The notes: a model not told the origin generated them from the letters alone. A DNA stretch of 64,000 nt from Oscillospiraceae bacterium (GCA_015063305.1 SVUJ01000001.1:86262-150261); one strand, 5' to 3'; positions 1 to 8,478 are shown, counted from the stretch's first letter. Program-made: numbers and translations.

Positions 1-1034
1 GGAATATTCTCCTTCATGCTTCTTACCTTAGCGTCAAGCTCTGCGAGCAGGGCGGGGTTAGCCTCGATGATCTTGCGAACGTTCTCCTTGCCCTGACCGA
101 TACGCTCTCCGTTATAAGAGAACCAAGAGCCGCTCTTCTTGATTATGTCAAGCGAGATACAGTAGTCGATTATCTCACCCGAGCGCGAGATACCCTTGCC
201 GTAAAGGATATCGAACTCAGCTACCTTGAAGGGGGGAGCTACCTTATTCTTAACTATCTTACATCTTACGTGGTTTCCGTATATATCGTTTCCGTTTTTA
301 AGCTGGTCTGCCTTGCGGACGTCTATTCTGACCGATGCGTAGAACTTGAGCGCGCGGCCACCGGGGGTGGTCTCGGGATTTCCGTACATAACGCCGACCT
401 TCTCACGGAGCTGGTTTATAAATATTACCACCGCGTTGCTCTTTGAAATGACCGCCGAGAGTTTTCTCATCGCCTGTGACATAAGTCTTGCCTGAACGCC
501 CACCTGCGACTGACCCATATCTCCTTCTATCTCCTGACGGGGAACGAGAGCTGCCACCGAGTCGATGACAACGACGTCGATAGCGCCCGAGCGCACAAGC
601 GCCTCGGTGATATCGAGCGCGTCCTCACCGCAGTCGGGCTGTGACACGAGCAGATTGTTTATATCGACACCGAGCGCCTTGGCGTAAACGGGGTCGAGGG
701 CGTGTTCGGCGTCAATAAAAGCCGCCTCGCCGCCGAGCTTCTGAACCTCGGCGATTATATGTAAAGCAACGGTAGTTTTTCCCGATGACTCAGGGCCGAA
801 GATCTCTATTATCCTTCCTCTCGGAACACCGCCTATGCCGAGCGCCATGTCGAGGGCGATAGAGCCTGTGCTGACGGCTTGTACCTCAAGGTGCGAGTTT
901 TCTCCGAGCTTCATGATCGAGCCCGCGCCGAAATCGCGTTCAAGCTGGGCGATAGCTGTGGAGAGTGCTTTTTTCTTAGCGTCCTTATCGCTATCTCTGG
1001 GGAGCATTTCGATCTTCTTTTTAGCAGTTGCCAT
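1..1034 (-). CDS. recA: RecA recombinase (3' end cut by window)
   Basis: RecA forms ATP-dependent filaments on single-stranded DNA, drives strand exchange and triggers SOS cleavage of LexA. Reading the minus strand from ATG at 1034 gives [10 protein letters not shown]..., then the core with TGSIALD and the Walker A box GPESSGKTT at about residues 70-80. About 344 codons are present, so only the C-terminal tail is missing beyond the window edge. The start is set by GAGG a few bases upstream. A sigma-A-type promoter lies about 50 bp upstream. The gene is monocistronic at its 5' side and diverges from prfB. I saw no clear clostridial LexA box. Confidence 0.97.
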   Translation of the reverse strand, partial: MATAKKKIEMLPRDSDKDAKKKALSTAIAQLERDFGAGSIMKLGENSHLEVQAVSTGSIALDMALGIGGVPRGRIIEIFGPESSGKTTVALHIIAEVQKLGGEAAFIDAEHALDPVYAKALGVDINNLLVSQPDCGEDALDITEALVRSGAIDVVVIDSVAALVPRQEIEGDMGQSQVGVQARLMSQAMRKLSAVISKSNAVVIFINQLREKVGVMYGNPETTPGGRALKFYASVRIDVRKADQLKNGNDIYGNHVRCKIVKNKVAPPFKVAEFDILYGKGISRSGEIIDYCISLDIIKKSGSWFSYNGERIGQGKENVRKIIEANPALLAELDAKVRSMKENI

Positions 1035-1081
1035 AACAAACCTCACGTATAAAAATTAATTTGCGTTCAATCGACGTTCTT

Positions 1082-1110
1082 ATTATACAACCCCCAAATC
1101 CTCTTGTCAA
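1082..1110 (-). promoter_or_regulatory. recA promoter
   Basis: On the minus strand TTGACA (1110-1105) and TATAAT (1087-1082) are both perfect consensus hexamers separated by 17 bp, with recA starting about 50 bp downstream. No convincing GAAC-N4-GTTC operator was seen, so SOS control is not supported by sequence alone. Confidence 0.85.
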
Positions 1111-1240
1111 GGGTTTTTTGAAACATTTTTTCTCAAAACGGAAAAATTTTGTTATTTAGGGGTGGAAATGTACTTTGTAAATTCCGAAAACAGAAAAAGA
1201 GAGTTCTCGGAAAAATCCCGCTTTAAAATAAAAAATGTGT

Positions 1241-1269
1241 TTGACTAAGGCGGGAGAATGTGGTATAAT
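1241..1269 (+). promoter_or_regulatory. prfB promoter
   Basis: TTGACT at 1241-1246, 17 bp spacer, TATAAT at 1264-1269. It lies about 35 bp before the prfB start region and faces away from recA. Confidence 0.85.
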
Positions 1270-1303
1270 TACTGTATCTATGTAAAAAGGTATGGTGATA
1301 AAG

Positions 1304-2410
1304 ATGATAGTTGCACTTGAAGATGCAAAATATAAGCTTATAGGAATGAGAGAGGGCATCGCAGATCTCGGCTCGGCGCTGAGAATAGACGAGCTTCGCG
1401 CTACCGCCGAGGAGCTTGACAAGCAGACCCTTGATCCCGATTTCTGGAGCAATCAGGAGAACTCCTCAAAAGTGCTTCAGAAAATAAAGCAGACTAAATA
1501 TACTATAGAAGAATACGAAAAGCTCTGTAACCGTCTTGAGGACGCGATAACCCTTGCCGAAATGGCTATTGAGGAAAATGACGAGAGCTACGTGGAAGAG
1601 GTTGAGTCCGAGCTTGCCGAGATAACCAAGCAGGAAGAGGAGAAGAGAATAGAGATCCTTCTTTCGGGCGAATACGATAAGAACAACGCCATCGTTTCCT
1701 TCCACCCGGGTGCGGGCGGTACTGAGGCGCAGGACTGGGCGCAGATGCTCTACCGTATGATAACCAGATGGGCAGAGCGCCACAAGTTCAAGTACAAGCT
1801 TCTCGACTGGCTCGACGGCGACGCGGCGGGAATAAAGAGCGCGACCATAATGGTCGAGGGGCTCAATGCTTACGGATATCTGAAGTCGGAGAACGGAGTT
1901 CACCGTCTTGTAAGAGTTTCTCCCTTTGACGCGGCGGGAAGACGTCAGACCTCGTTCGCCTCTATCGAGGTAATGCCCGAATTCGAGAACGTCGATAAGG
2001 TAGAGATAAGAGATGAGGATATAGAGGTAACGGCGCACCGTTCGAGCGGAGCAGGCGGTCAGCACATCAACAAGACCGACTCGGCGATAAGAATTCTCCA
2101 CAAGCCCACGGGTATCGTGGTCGGCTGTCAGACCGAGCGCTCTCAGCTCCAGAACAAGGAAACGGCTATGAAAATGCTCAAGGCGAAGCTTATGGAGATA
2201 AAGCTGCGCGAGCGTCTTGATACCATAGAGGATATTCAGGGAAATAAGACGAATATCGAGTGGGGCGCGCAGATACGTTCCTACGTGTTTATGCCCTACA
2301 CCCTCGCAAAGGATACCAGAACAGGCTACGAGGACGGAAACATCAGCGCGGTAATGGACGGCGAAATAGACGGATTTATTAACGCATACCTGAAGATGAA
2401 TGCAAATTAA
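1304..2410 (+). CDS. prfB: Peptide chain release factor 2
   Basis: RF2 releases the finished peptide at UGA and UAA codons. The protein carries the stop-codon-reading tripeptide SPF (about residue 206 of the chosen frame) and the catalytic SGAGGQHINKTDSA loop with GGQ. Two starts are possible. ATG 1292 is almost on top of AAAAGG, while ATG 1304 has GGTGAT ending 4 nt upstream, so I choose 1304, giving 368 aa, close to the usual length of about 366. Many bacterial prfB genes need a +1 frameshift at an in-frame UGA near codon 25. Here the frame is open throughout, so that autoregulation is absent. Confidence 0.95.
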   Translation: MIVALEDAKYKLIGMREGIADLGSALRIDELRATAEELDKQTLDPDFWSNQENSSKVLQKIKQTKYTIEEYEKLCNRLEDAITLAEMAIEENDESYVEEVESELAEITKQEEEKRIEILLSGEYDKNNAIVSFHPGAGGTEAQDWAQMLYRMITRWAERHKFKYKLLDWLDGDAAGIKSATIMVEGLNAYGYLKSENGVHRLVRVSPFDAAGRRQTSFASIEVMPEFENVDKVEIRDEDIEVTAHRSSGAGGQHINKTDSAIRILHKPTGIVVGCQTERSQLQNKETAMKMLKAKLMEIKLRERLDTIEDIQGNKTNIEWGAQIRSYVFMPYTLAKDTRTGYEDGNISAVMDGEIDGFINAYLKMNAN

Positions 2411-2424
2411 AAAGAGAGATTGGC

Positions 2425-2457
2425 AAGGGGACACTTTTTAAGGAAAGGTGTCCCCTT
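2425..2457 (+). terminator. prfB terminator, dispersed hairpin family A variant
   Basis: AAGGGGACAC pairs with GTGTCCCCTT around a purine-rich loop 15 nt after the prfB stop. It is the GGGGACAC version of a hairpin family (elsewhere GGGAGAACC/GGTTCTCCC) found at several other gene ends here. The following spacer, resembling CCCCTTCCAAACCTTTTGAC, is also repeated at those sites. It lacks a long U tract. Confidence 0.6.
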
Positions 2458-2649
2458 AAACCCCTTCCAAACCTTTTGACACTATTTTCACCATCGGGTT
2501 GGAGCAAGCGAATAGTGGGAACTACCCCGAAGATTGGCTGTCGGCACTGCCGACCCTTTTAAGGAAAGGTTCTCCCTTGACCCTCTCCAAACCTTTTTAC
2601 ACTATTTTTAACTACAGAGATGAGGTTTAGATTGTAATGGTTGTAAAAC

Positions 2650-2765
2650 GGGGCGTCGAGGACGTCGCCCCCTACAGGTTAACTATATTTAACACACAAT
2701 CTGTTACAGTGCAATTCACCACAGCAAACATTTCAAATTGTAGGGGGCGACGTCCTCGACGCCCC
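2650..2765. repeat. Long-armed palindrome, family B copy 1
   Basis: A 27-bp arm (2650-2676, starting GGGGCGTCGAGGACGTCGCC) is exactly complementary to 2739-2765, with a 62-nt loop between. Size and layout match the elements at 21741-21851 and 33653-33762, but the arm sequence differs and the loop is unrelated apart from TTCACCAC. It looks like a small non-coding mobile element (MITE-like), without visible target-site duplications. Confidence 0.7.
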
Positions 2766-3153
2766 GTGTAATAAACAAATAAGCAAAATATAAAACAGAA
2801 AATCAAACGTCACCACAAATCGTAGGGGCGACCATCGGTCGTCCGCCAAATAGGCATAACCCCACCACCGGGTGGGGATAAACGGTCAAGGCGAACTACC
2901 CCGATCTTTGGCGGCGGGGGCGCCCCGCACGTAGGGGCGACCATCGGTCGTCCGTAAAAAAGACGGACGTGCAATGCACGCCCCTACAGAGAAAATAGCG
3001 TTCTATAAATTTAATCTGACCCATAGTGTGAAAGTTTTTGAGGGGGTCCGCCTCAAAAAGTTCTCCCATTTTTGTTCAACCATAATAAAACAATTTGTAT
3101 CTTTTGTTCAACAGATTTTTAAAAATTTTATTAATATTTGTTATAAATGCACA

Positions 3154-3182
3154 TTGTCATTTGTCGAAGAGTATGTTATAAT
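3154..3182 (+). promoter_or_regulatory. Promoter of the glycine riboswitch transcript
   Basis: TTGTCA at 3154-3159, exactly 17 bp, TATAAT at 3177-3182. Transcription would begin near 3190, just before the aptamer. Confidence 0.85.
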
Positions 3183-3189
3183 ATCGTAT

Positions 3190-3330
3190 ATTGACCGTTG
3201 AAGCTTTCAGAACCGCAGGGAACTGAGGGCGGAGGGGCTCTGGAGAATCTCATTTATGAGTGCCGAAGGTGCAAGGCGATATTTTTTCGCTGAATCTCTC
3301 AGGCAAAAGGACAGAGCAGACATACTTCCA
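3190..3330 (+). ncRNA. Glycine riboswitch, single aptamer
   Basis: The sequence GCCGAAGGTGCAAGGCG followed by AATCTCTCAGGCAAAAGGACAGAG is the conserved core of the gcvT/glycine aptamer. Only one full aptamer is present. 5' of it, CTTTCAG and CTGAGGG can form a stem with G-U pairs, which fits the 5' ghost-aptamer remnant of type-2 singlet glycine riboswitches. The gene downstream is an alanine/glycine transporter, the usual target of that type. An intrinsic terminator follows at 3364, so glycine probably controls termination. I infer an OFF switch from family knowledge, not from a folded model. Confidence 0.9.
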
Positions 3331-3363
3331 TAGTTATATATGTCTGACAGTCTATTTTTCGAG

Positions 3364-3395
3364 CCACCGATATATCGGTGGTTTATTTATTTTTT
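3364..3395 (+). terminator. Expression-platform terminator of the glycine riboswitch
   Basis: A perfect hairpin CCACCGATATATCGGTGG is followed by TTTATTTATTTTTT. It sits immediately before the AGGAGGGC ribosome-binding site of the symporter, as expected for a transcription-attenuating riboswitch. Confidence 0.85.
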
Positions 3396-3406
3396 AGGAG
3401 GGCATT

Positions 3407-4795
3407 ATGACAGCCGTTTCAGATTTTCTTCTCCCGATAGTACAGAAGATCAATATGTACCTTTCGGACTACATTCTCATTTTCCTCTTGGTAGGAATAG
3501 GTCTTTTCTACACTATAAGAACAAGATTCGTACAGGTTCGCTGCTTTGGCGAGGGTATGAAAAAGGTGTTCGGTAACATCAAGTTCCGCGGCGGTAAAGC
3601 CGGAAGCGGTCTTTCCTCGTTCCAGGCGCTTGCAACCGCTATCGCGGCTCAGGTCGGAACGGGTAATATCGTCGGCGCGTGCGGCGCTATCCTCATAGGC
3701 GGTCCCGGCGCGATATTCTGGATGTGGGTAATCGCATTCTTCGGTATGGCTACTATCTACGCCGAGGCAGTCCTCGCTCAGGATACCAAGGTCGTTCTCG
3801 AGGACGGCTCAGTTCTCGGCGGTCCTGTTTACTACATAAAGAAGGCATTTAAGGGCAAATTCGGCAAGGCACTTGCGGGCTTCTTCGCCGTTGCAACTAT
3901 ACTTGCGCTCGGCTGCATGGGCGCTATGGTTCAGTCCAACTCTATCGCAGGCGCTGTAAGCACGGCAACTGCTGACGTTGTTCCCGGTTGGGCAGTAGGT
4001 CTTGCTCTTGCTGCTGTCTGCGCTATAATCTTCATCGGCGGTATCAAGAGAATCGCATCTGTTGCTGAAAAGATAGTTCCCCTTATGGCGGTCATCTATA
4101 TCGTTACGGGTCTTATCATTCTCGGTATCAACTTCACAAAGATCCCCGCAACATTTGGTATGATATTCAAGTATGCGTTTATGCCTCAGGCAATACTCGG
4201 CGGTACTGTTGGTATGGCTATCAAGGCGGCTATCAGCCAGGGTGTTAAGAGAGGTCTGTTCTCTAACGAGGCAGGTATGGGTTCAACTCCTCACGCTCAC
4301 GCTCAGGCTAACGTTGAGAAGCCCCACGACCAGGGTGTTGCTGCTATGATAGGTGTGTTTATAGACACATTCGTGGTTCTCACAATGACAGCTCTCGTTG
4401 TTATCTCTACTCTCTACGTTGGCGGTAACGGTACACCTGACATCTCCAAGGCGAACCTTATGCAGACCGCTGTCGGAACTGCCTTCGGCAATATGACACT
4501 CGGTAACATTCTCGTTGCAGTTTGCCTTACATTCTTCGCGTTTACAACTATCATAAGCTGGAACTTCTTCGGTAAGCAGAACGTTCAGTATCTCTTCGGC
4601 AAGAAGGCTACAGTTGTATATTCTGTTATAGCTGTTATATTCGTTATGCTTGGTTCGCTTCTCTCCAACGACCTCGTTTGGGAGCTTACCGATATGTTCA
4701 ACAACCTCATGGTAATACCCAACGTTATCGCTCTCGCGGTACTTTCGGGTATAGTTGTTGCGGCTGTTAAGTCGAAAAAGAAAAAGGAAAAGTAA
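3407..4795 (+). CDS. Sodium:alanine/glycine symporter (AGCS family)
   Basis: A 462-aa multi-spanning membrane protein that should import alanine or glycine with Na+. The AGCS signature is present: an N-terminal helix, then the SSFQALATAIAAQVGTGNIVG loop, GGPGAIFWMW, and the RGLFSNEAGMGSTPHAHA motif around residue 280. AGGAGGGC lies just upstream of ATG 3407. It is controlled by the glycine riboswitch, which supports glycine as substrate. Codon use (GCT, GTT, AAG) is of the kind seen in the ribosomal genes here, suggesting high expression. Monocistronic, with its own terminator. Confidence 0.95.
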   Translation: MTAVSDFLLPIVQKINMYLSDYILIFLLVGIGLFYTIRTRFVQVRCFGEGMKKVFGNIKFRGGKAGSGLSSFQALATAIAAQVGTGNIVGACGAILIGGPGAIFWMWVIAFFGMATIYAEAVLAQDTKVVLEDGSVLGGPVYYIKKAFKGKFGKALAGFFAVATILALGCMGAMVQSNSIAGAVSTATADVVPGWAVGLALAAVCAIIFIGGIKRIASVAEKIVPLMAVIYIVTGLIILGINFTKIPATFGMIFKYAFMPQAILGGTVGMAIKAAISQGVKRGLFSNEAGMGSTPHAHAQANVEKPHDQGVAAMIGVFIDTFVVLTMTALVVISTLYVGGNGTPDISKANLMQTAVGTAFGNMTLGNILVAVCLTFFAFTTIISWNFFGKQNVQYLFGKKATVVYSVIAVIFVMLGSLLSNDLVWELTDMFNNLMVIPNVIALAVLSGIVVAAVKSKKKKEK

Positions 4796-4811
4796 TATTC
4801 TTTGAATAAAA

Positions 4812-4845
4812 TACCCCCCGATTTTACGGGGGGATATTTATTTAT
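4812..4845 (+). terminator. Symporter terminator
   Basis: CCCCCCGATTTTACGGGGGG followed by ATATTTATTTATT. It sits between two convergent genes and may serve both directions, since the minus strand also runs into A/T-rich sequence. Confidence 0.85.
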
Positions 4846-4847
4846 TG

Positions 4848-5063
4848 CTATTCATCGATTGCTTCAAATCTTTCTCTTGCGCGGAAGATGAGCGAGATGC
4901 ACCATATTCCTGCCAATGCAACGACGGTATAGATTATACGGCTGACAAGAGAGCCCTGTCCGCCAAACAGCCATGCGACGATGTCAAACTTGAAAAGACC
5001 GATGCTTCCCCAGTTGAGCGCGCCGATAACTGTTATGATGAGTGCAATTCTGTCCATTAACAT
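4848..5063 (-). CDS. DUF378 (YuzA-like) small membrane protein
   Basis: This 71-aa protein matches the DUF378 pattern: DRIALIITVIGALNWGSIGLF, then DIVAWLFG, then a second helix IIYTVVALAGIWCIS. It should be a two-helix inner-membrane protein. The family's function is not known. The start at 5063 has GGAGGA 8 nt upstream. It is convergent with the symporter and stands alone. Confidence 0.9.
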   Translation of the reverse strand: MLMDRIALIITVIGALNWGSIGLFKFDIVAWLFGGQGSLVSRIIYTVVALAGIWCISLIFRARERFEAIDE

Positions 5064-5163
5064 TGCAAAATCCTCCTGATCTTAACGGTTGAACCGTCAA
5101 TAATATTTTGTTCGGAAACGGCGGCGATATGTACGGAATAAATCGGAAAGGTTTTTGAAATTA

Positions 5164-5192
5164 TTGACAAAAAGTGTTTAAAATGATACAAT
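5164..5192 (+). promoter_or_regulatory. radC promoter
   Basis: TTGACA at 5164-5169, 17 bp, TACAAT at 5187-5192, about 30 bp before the radC start. Confidence 0.75.
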
Positions 5193-5224
5193 TATAAAAG
5201 ATAAATTCCGCGGAGGACGGCAAG

Positions 5225-5947
5225 ATGCATGAAGGACACAGAAAAAGGGTAAAGGACAAATTCAGAGCTCACGGTCAGGAGGTCTTTGAGGACCACGAGC
5301 TTTTGGAGCTTTTGCTCTTTTTTGGAATATCAAGAAAAAATACGAATGATACGGCGCACGAGCTCCTATCGAGGTTCGGTTCGCTCCAGGGCGTTTTTGA
5401 CGCGAGTATAAACGAGCTGATGGGCGTGAGAGGGATAGGCAGGTCGTCGGCAGTGCTTATAAAGACGGTTGGAGCGTTTATCCACAGGTGTCGGCAAAAA
5501 CAACCCGACAACCGCCTGAAGCTGGATAGCTTTTCATCGGTGAGCAGGTTCGTGACAGATCTTTTTGACGGAGATAGCGAGGAGCGGATATATCTTGTCG
5601 CGCTCAACAGCTCATTCAGGCTTATCGGGTACTCGAACATTTGTACGGGAGAGATAAATTTTTCATCTGCCACGATAGACAAGATAGTGAAGACCTCGTT
5701 TGATTATAACGCGTCCTTCGTTATAGTGGCGCATAATCACCCGGGCGGTATAGCGATGCCCTCCCAGCACGATATTGATTCAAGCACGAAGCTGAGCGAC
5801 AGCTTCAGATATTTGAATATCTGCTTTTTGGAGCATTTTATCGTGGCGGGCGGACGCTGTAATCCGATACTTCACGGCTTGGAGGCGCAGGGAAATAAAG
5901 CCTTCGACCGAACGATAGAAAACCTTGCCTCAAGAAAGCGCAAGTAG
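5225..5947 (+). CDS. radC: RadC family JAB/MPN-domain protein
   Basis: A 240-aa RadC homologue. The N-terminus has a helix-hairpin-helix region (LMGVRGIGRSSAVLIK). The C-terminal JAB1/MPN metalloprotease fold carries the zinc motif AHNHPGG followed by a downstream D, as in JAMM sites. RadC was named for DNA repair, but its real role is unsettled. GGAGG lies 8 nt before ATG 5225. The gene is alone with its own promoter and is followed directly by a mini-hairpin array. Confidence 0.93.
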   Translation: MHEGHRKRVKDKFRAHGQEVFEDHELLELLLFFGISRKNTNDTAHELLSRFGSLQGVFDASINELMGVRGIGRSSAVLIKTVGAFIHRCRQKQPDNRLKLDSFSSVSRFVTDLFDGDSEERIYLVALNSSFRLIGYSNICTGEINFSSATIDKIVKTSFDYNASFVIVAHNHPGGIAMPSQHDIDSSTKLSDSFRYLNICFLEHFIVAGGRCNPILHGLEAQGNKAFDRTIENLASRKRK

Positions 5948-6165
5948 GGGACTTTGCGCCGAGGCGCAAAGCATCGATATAAATCCCTTACGGGATTTTC
6001 GATATGTTGCTGACGCAACTCGATATAGCTACGCTCGATATGTTTGCTTCGCAAACGAGGATTTATATCATATCGAAACCGACCGTAAGAGAGGTTATAT
6101 CGAATTTGCCGCAAGGCAAATATATCGAGCCGAGCCGAGCGAGGCATATCGACAGAATAAAATCA
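5948..6165. repeat. Array of mini-hairpins joined by CGATAT linkers
   Basis: After radC come at least six short perfect hairpins separated by TCGATAT or its complement ATATCGA: CTTTGCGCCGAGGCGCAAAG, AAATCCCTTACGGGATTT, GTTGCTGACGCAAC, AGCTACGCT, TTTGCTTCGCAAA and ATTTGCCGCAAGGCAAAT. GATATAAATCC near 5972 and GGATTTATATC near 6057 make a larger arm pair, so the array is nested. The first hairpin may stop radC transcription. The ORFs on both strands here are by-products of the repeats. The rest of the gap to 6282 is A/T-rich, with a possible -10 (TATAAT) at 6246. Confidence 0.8.
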
Positions 6166-6282
6166 CATTTGTATCCATAAATAGAATACGGCGGGTTTGC
6201 GACCGCTCTTTACAGAAAATTAACAAAAAATGACGATCTTTGTGCTATAATGAAAATAACCTAAAAAAGAGAGGTTTCTGCT

Positions 6283-7521
6283 ATGGAAGGCAAATACAAA
6301 GGAAGAAAAAGAATCATACTTATTTTCAGCGCACTGTTTTTGGTAATAGCAACGCTTTTGTTGCTTATATTCAATCAGGGAAAGAAGAGCTATACCGTAA
6401 AATTCGAGCTTGACGGCGGAACGCTGCTCAACGGTTCGCTCGTACAGGAGGTCAAGCACGGTCAGGACGCAATCCCCCCCACGGTAGTCAAGGATGGTGC
6501 ATATCTGCGTTCATGGAGCGGCTCATATAAAAGTGTTACCAAAAATATGACCCTTGAGGCGGTTTGGGAGTATGAAACCACCCCCGGTATTATCTACTCG
6601 GAAAGCGAGAACAAAAACTATACCGAAATTGAAGGCGCTTATAAATATTTGAAGGGCGAGATCTACCTTGGTGCTTACTATGACGATAAAAAGGTTCTCG
6701 GTATTTGTGACGGCGCGTTCTCCGATTGCACGGGAATTACAAAGGTCTATCTGCTCGACGGTCTGCTTTTGATAGGCGATAACGCCTTCTCGGGTTGTAC
6801 GTCTTTGACCGAGATAGAAATCCCCGAAACCGTAGTTCGTCTTGGCGATGGGGTTTTCAGCGGCTGTGAGTCGCTTGAAACTCTTATCCTCAACGAGGGA
6901 CTCGAGGAGATAGGAGTGGGTGCGTTTGAGGGCTGTACGTCTTTGAAAAAAATCATCATTCCCAAAACGGTTACGAGCATAGGCGAAGGCGCCTTCAGCG
7001 GTTGCGAATCCTTGGAAACCGTGGTGTTTGTTGAAGAATCTGAAAAGACAGATGAAGTGCCCGAAAACATCACCGAGGAAACGGGAGAAACACTCATACC
7101 CGAAGAGCCCGCAAAGCCCGAGAAGGTTCTCAAAGAGATCGCGGCTGGCACATTTGAAGGCTGTACGTCACTTGAAGAGATAGTTATCCCCAAAACGGTT
7201 ACGAGTATAGGCGATGGCGCGTTCCGCGGCTGTGAGTCGTTGGAAACTGTGGTGCTGGGTGAGGGACTCGAGGAGATCGGGGCAGGCGCTTTTGAAGGCT
7301 GTACCAATCTTAGGACGGTATTTTTGCCCGAAAGCCTGTTGAAGCTCGCCGCTGACGCGTTCGCGGGTTGCGAGGACCTTGTCATAAAAACGATACTTCC
7401 CGAGGAAGATGTACCCGAAGGTTGGGAAGAAGGCTGGAACAGCGGCGCTGAGGTTGAGTGGACTGCCGAAACCGAAGCTACCACCGCCGAAACTACCGTT
7501 CCTGAAGAGACGACCAAATAA
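6283..7521 (+). CDS. BspA-like leucine-rich repeat surface protein
   Basis: A 412-aa protein with a basic N-terminus, one hydrophobic anchor (about residues 10-30) and no lipobox. Next is an InlB/Flg_new-like beta domain (YTVKFELDGGTLLNG...LEAVWEYE), then LRR_5 repeats of the form GAFEGCTSLEEIVIPKTVTSIGDGAF (about residues 140-370). The repeats are interrupted by a Glu/Pro-rich insert (about 255-285). The tail is rich in Glu and Thr with no sortase motif. It probably sits at the membrane facing outward; BspA-type LRR proteins often bind host or bacterial surface ligands. It lies 18 nt before the next membrane protein and is likely cotranscribed. Confidence 0.85.
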   Translation: MEGKYKGRKRIILIFSALFLVIATLLLLIFNQGKKSYTVKFELDGGTLLNGSLVQEVKHGQDAIPPTVVKDGAYLRSWSGSYKSVTKNMTLEAVWEYETTPGIIYSESENKNYTEIEGAYKYLKGEIYLGAYYDDKKVLGICDGAFSDCTGITKVYLLDGLLLIGDNAFSGCTSLTEIEIPETVVRLGDGVFSGCESLETLILNEGLEEIGVGAFEGCTSLKKIIIPKTVTSIGEGAFSGCESLETVVFVEESEKTDEVPENITEETGETLIPEEPAKPEKVLKEIAAGTFEGCTSLEEIVIPKTVTSIGDGAFRGCESLETVVLGEGLEEIGAGAFEGCTNLRTVFLPESLLKLAADAFAGCEDLVIKTILPEEDVPEGWEEGWNSGAEVEWTAETEATTAETTVPEETTK

Positions 7522-7539
7522 AGCAGGGGGAACTTATTC

Positions 7540-8322
7540 ATGGATATGATGCAAATGCTGGGAATACTCTGTGCGGTATTCTTTACGGCGTTGACCCTGA
7601 TGTGCTTTTTCAGAGAAAAGCTGACGCTCAGCCTTTTTAATCCATTGTTCCTTTCGGCGTGTGCGTTCTGCTTCTTTTGCTGGAATTACGCGGCATACGA
7701 GCGCGGGTGGCTGGAAGACGGTTTTATGACGCTTGAAAACATAAGTCCGTTTATCTGTACCGTTATATTGCTCACTCCGTTTATGGCAAAGTGGGTAAAG
7801 GACCTTGCTTACTGTACCATTGCTTTTCTTGGGTTTGGAATGTTTTTGGCACTATTTATCAGTCCCGGGGCAGAATATTTTTTGAGCTTCAGACACACCG
7901 CGACCTTTATGCACATCAGCGAAGCGACCTGTCACCTTGTGATGGCGCTTTACGGATTTTATCTGATCCTTGCAAACAAGGTGAAGCTTGATTATAAGAG
8001 CTTGGGCAAGTCGCTATTGTTTATTTACGCTTCTATCGGATTTGGCGTTTTTCTAAACTGGTGTTTCCATCTTGCAAACTTCGGAATGAATATGTACGGA
8101 AATTATTCGATATATTTTCTGGACATTTTCGGAAGCTTCGGCGCTACCTTTATCGCCTATCTTGTCGGCGTTCTTGGGGTTATTCTTATGGGATTCCTTG
8201 TGGGGATATTCCTCGATTGGATCAGCCGACCCAATAAGCAAGAGAAAGAAGAGGAGCAAGAGAAGCGAGAGGAACAAGCGGAACAAGTGGAAGAGAATTG
8301 CTCGCAGACTTCTCCGGACTAA
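7540..8322 (+). CDS. Multi-pass membrane protein, possibly YwaF/TMEM164-like
   Basis: A 260-aa protein with about six or seven hydrophobic segments and a highly charged C-terminal tail of Glu, Gln, Lys and Arg. The layout, with a His/Pro-containing second helix region and the EATCHLVMALYGFYLI segment, recalls the YwaF (TIGR02206) family, but I do not recognise it firmly. RBS GGGGG precedes ATG 7540. It follows the LRR protein by 18 nt and a strong terminator closes the pair, so the two may act together at the cell surface. Function unknown. Confidence 0.6.
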   Translation: MDMMQMLGILCAVFFTALTLMCFFREKLTLSLFNPLFLSACAFCFFCWNYAAYERGWLEDGFMTLENISPFICTVILLTPFMAKWVKDLAYCTIAFLGFGMFLALFISPGAEYFLSFRHTATFMHISEATCHLVMALYGFYLILANKVKLDYKSLGKSLLFIYASIGFGVFLNWCFHLANFGMNMYGNYSIYFLDIFGSFGATFIAYLVGVLGVILMGFLVGIFLDWISRPNKQEKEEEQEKREEQAEQVEENCSQTSPD

Positions 8323-8344
8323 TATTAATTTAACAAAAACTATA

Positions 8345-8374
8345 GCCGAACGGATATTAGTCCGTTCGGCTTTT
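8345..8374 (+). terminator. Terminator of the LRR/membrane-protein pair
   Basis: GCCGAACGGATATTAGTCCGTTCGGC followed by TTTTG. The GCCGAACGGA arm is perfectly complementary to TCCGTTCGGC. Confidence 0.85.
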
Positions 8375-8387
8375 GTTGATGGTGCGG

Positions 8388-8437
8388 CGAATAAAGATAA
8401 ATCCGAACCCCACGGTCGTGTGATAAGGTTCGGACTT
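8388..8437 (-). terminator. tRNA-Leu terminator
   Basis: On the minus strand TCCGAACC (8434-8427) pairs with GGTTCGGA (8409-8402), followed by TTTATCTTTATT. It lies about 45 nt downstream of the tRNA 3' end. Confidence 0.75.
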
Positions 8438-8478
8438 TCGATGACGACACCCGAGTTTTGGGTGCCGACACTGTCGGC

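Larger units (their letters stand above)
2411..3153. other. Repeat-rich intergenic region
   Basis: There is no credible gene between prfB and the glycine riboswitch. The stretch holds the prfB terminator, a CACCATCGGG...GAATAGTGGGAACTACCCC module also seen near 16.8, 21.6 and 33.9 kb, a 116-bp long-armed palindrome (2650-2765), and copies of GTAGGGGCGACCATCGGTCGTCCG. The short ORFs here are low-complexity products of these repeats. Confidence 0.8.

Noticed and set aside
1035-1140. SOS (LexA) operator at recA
   Set aside because: GAACGTCGATTGAAC near 1060 has two GAAC parts in the same orientation, not the inverted CGAAC...GTTCG dyad.
5948-6165. Possible CRISPR array
   Set aside because: The repeated unit is only about 7 bp (CGATAT linker), the intervening pieces are hairpins of unequal length, and no cas gene is in the window.
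6780-7380. DNA tandem repeat inside the LRR gene
   Set aside because: It reflects the leucine-rich repeats of the protein and not a separate DNA element.
6747-7541. 264-aa minus-strand ORF opposite the LRR gene
   Set aside because: Ser/Pro/Val-rich antisense of the LRR repeats; its repetition only mirrors the real protein.
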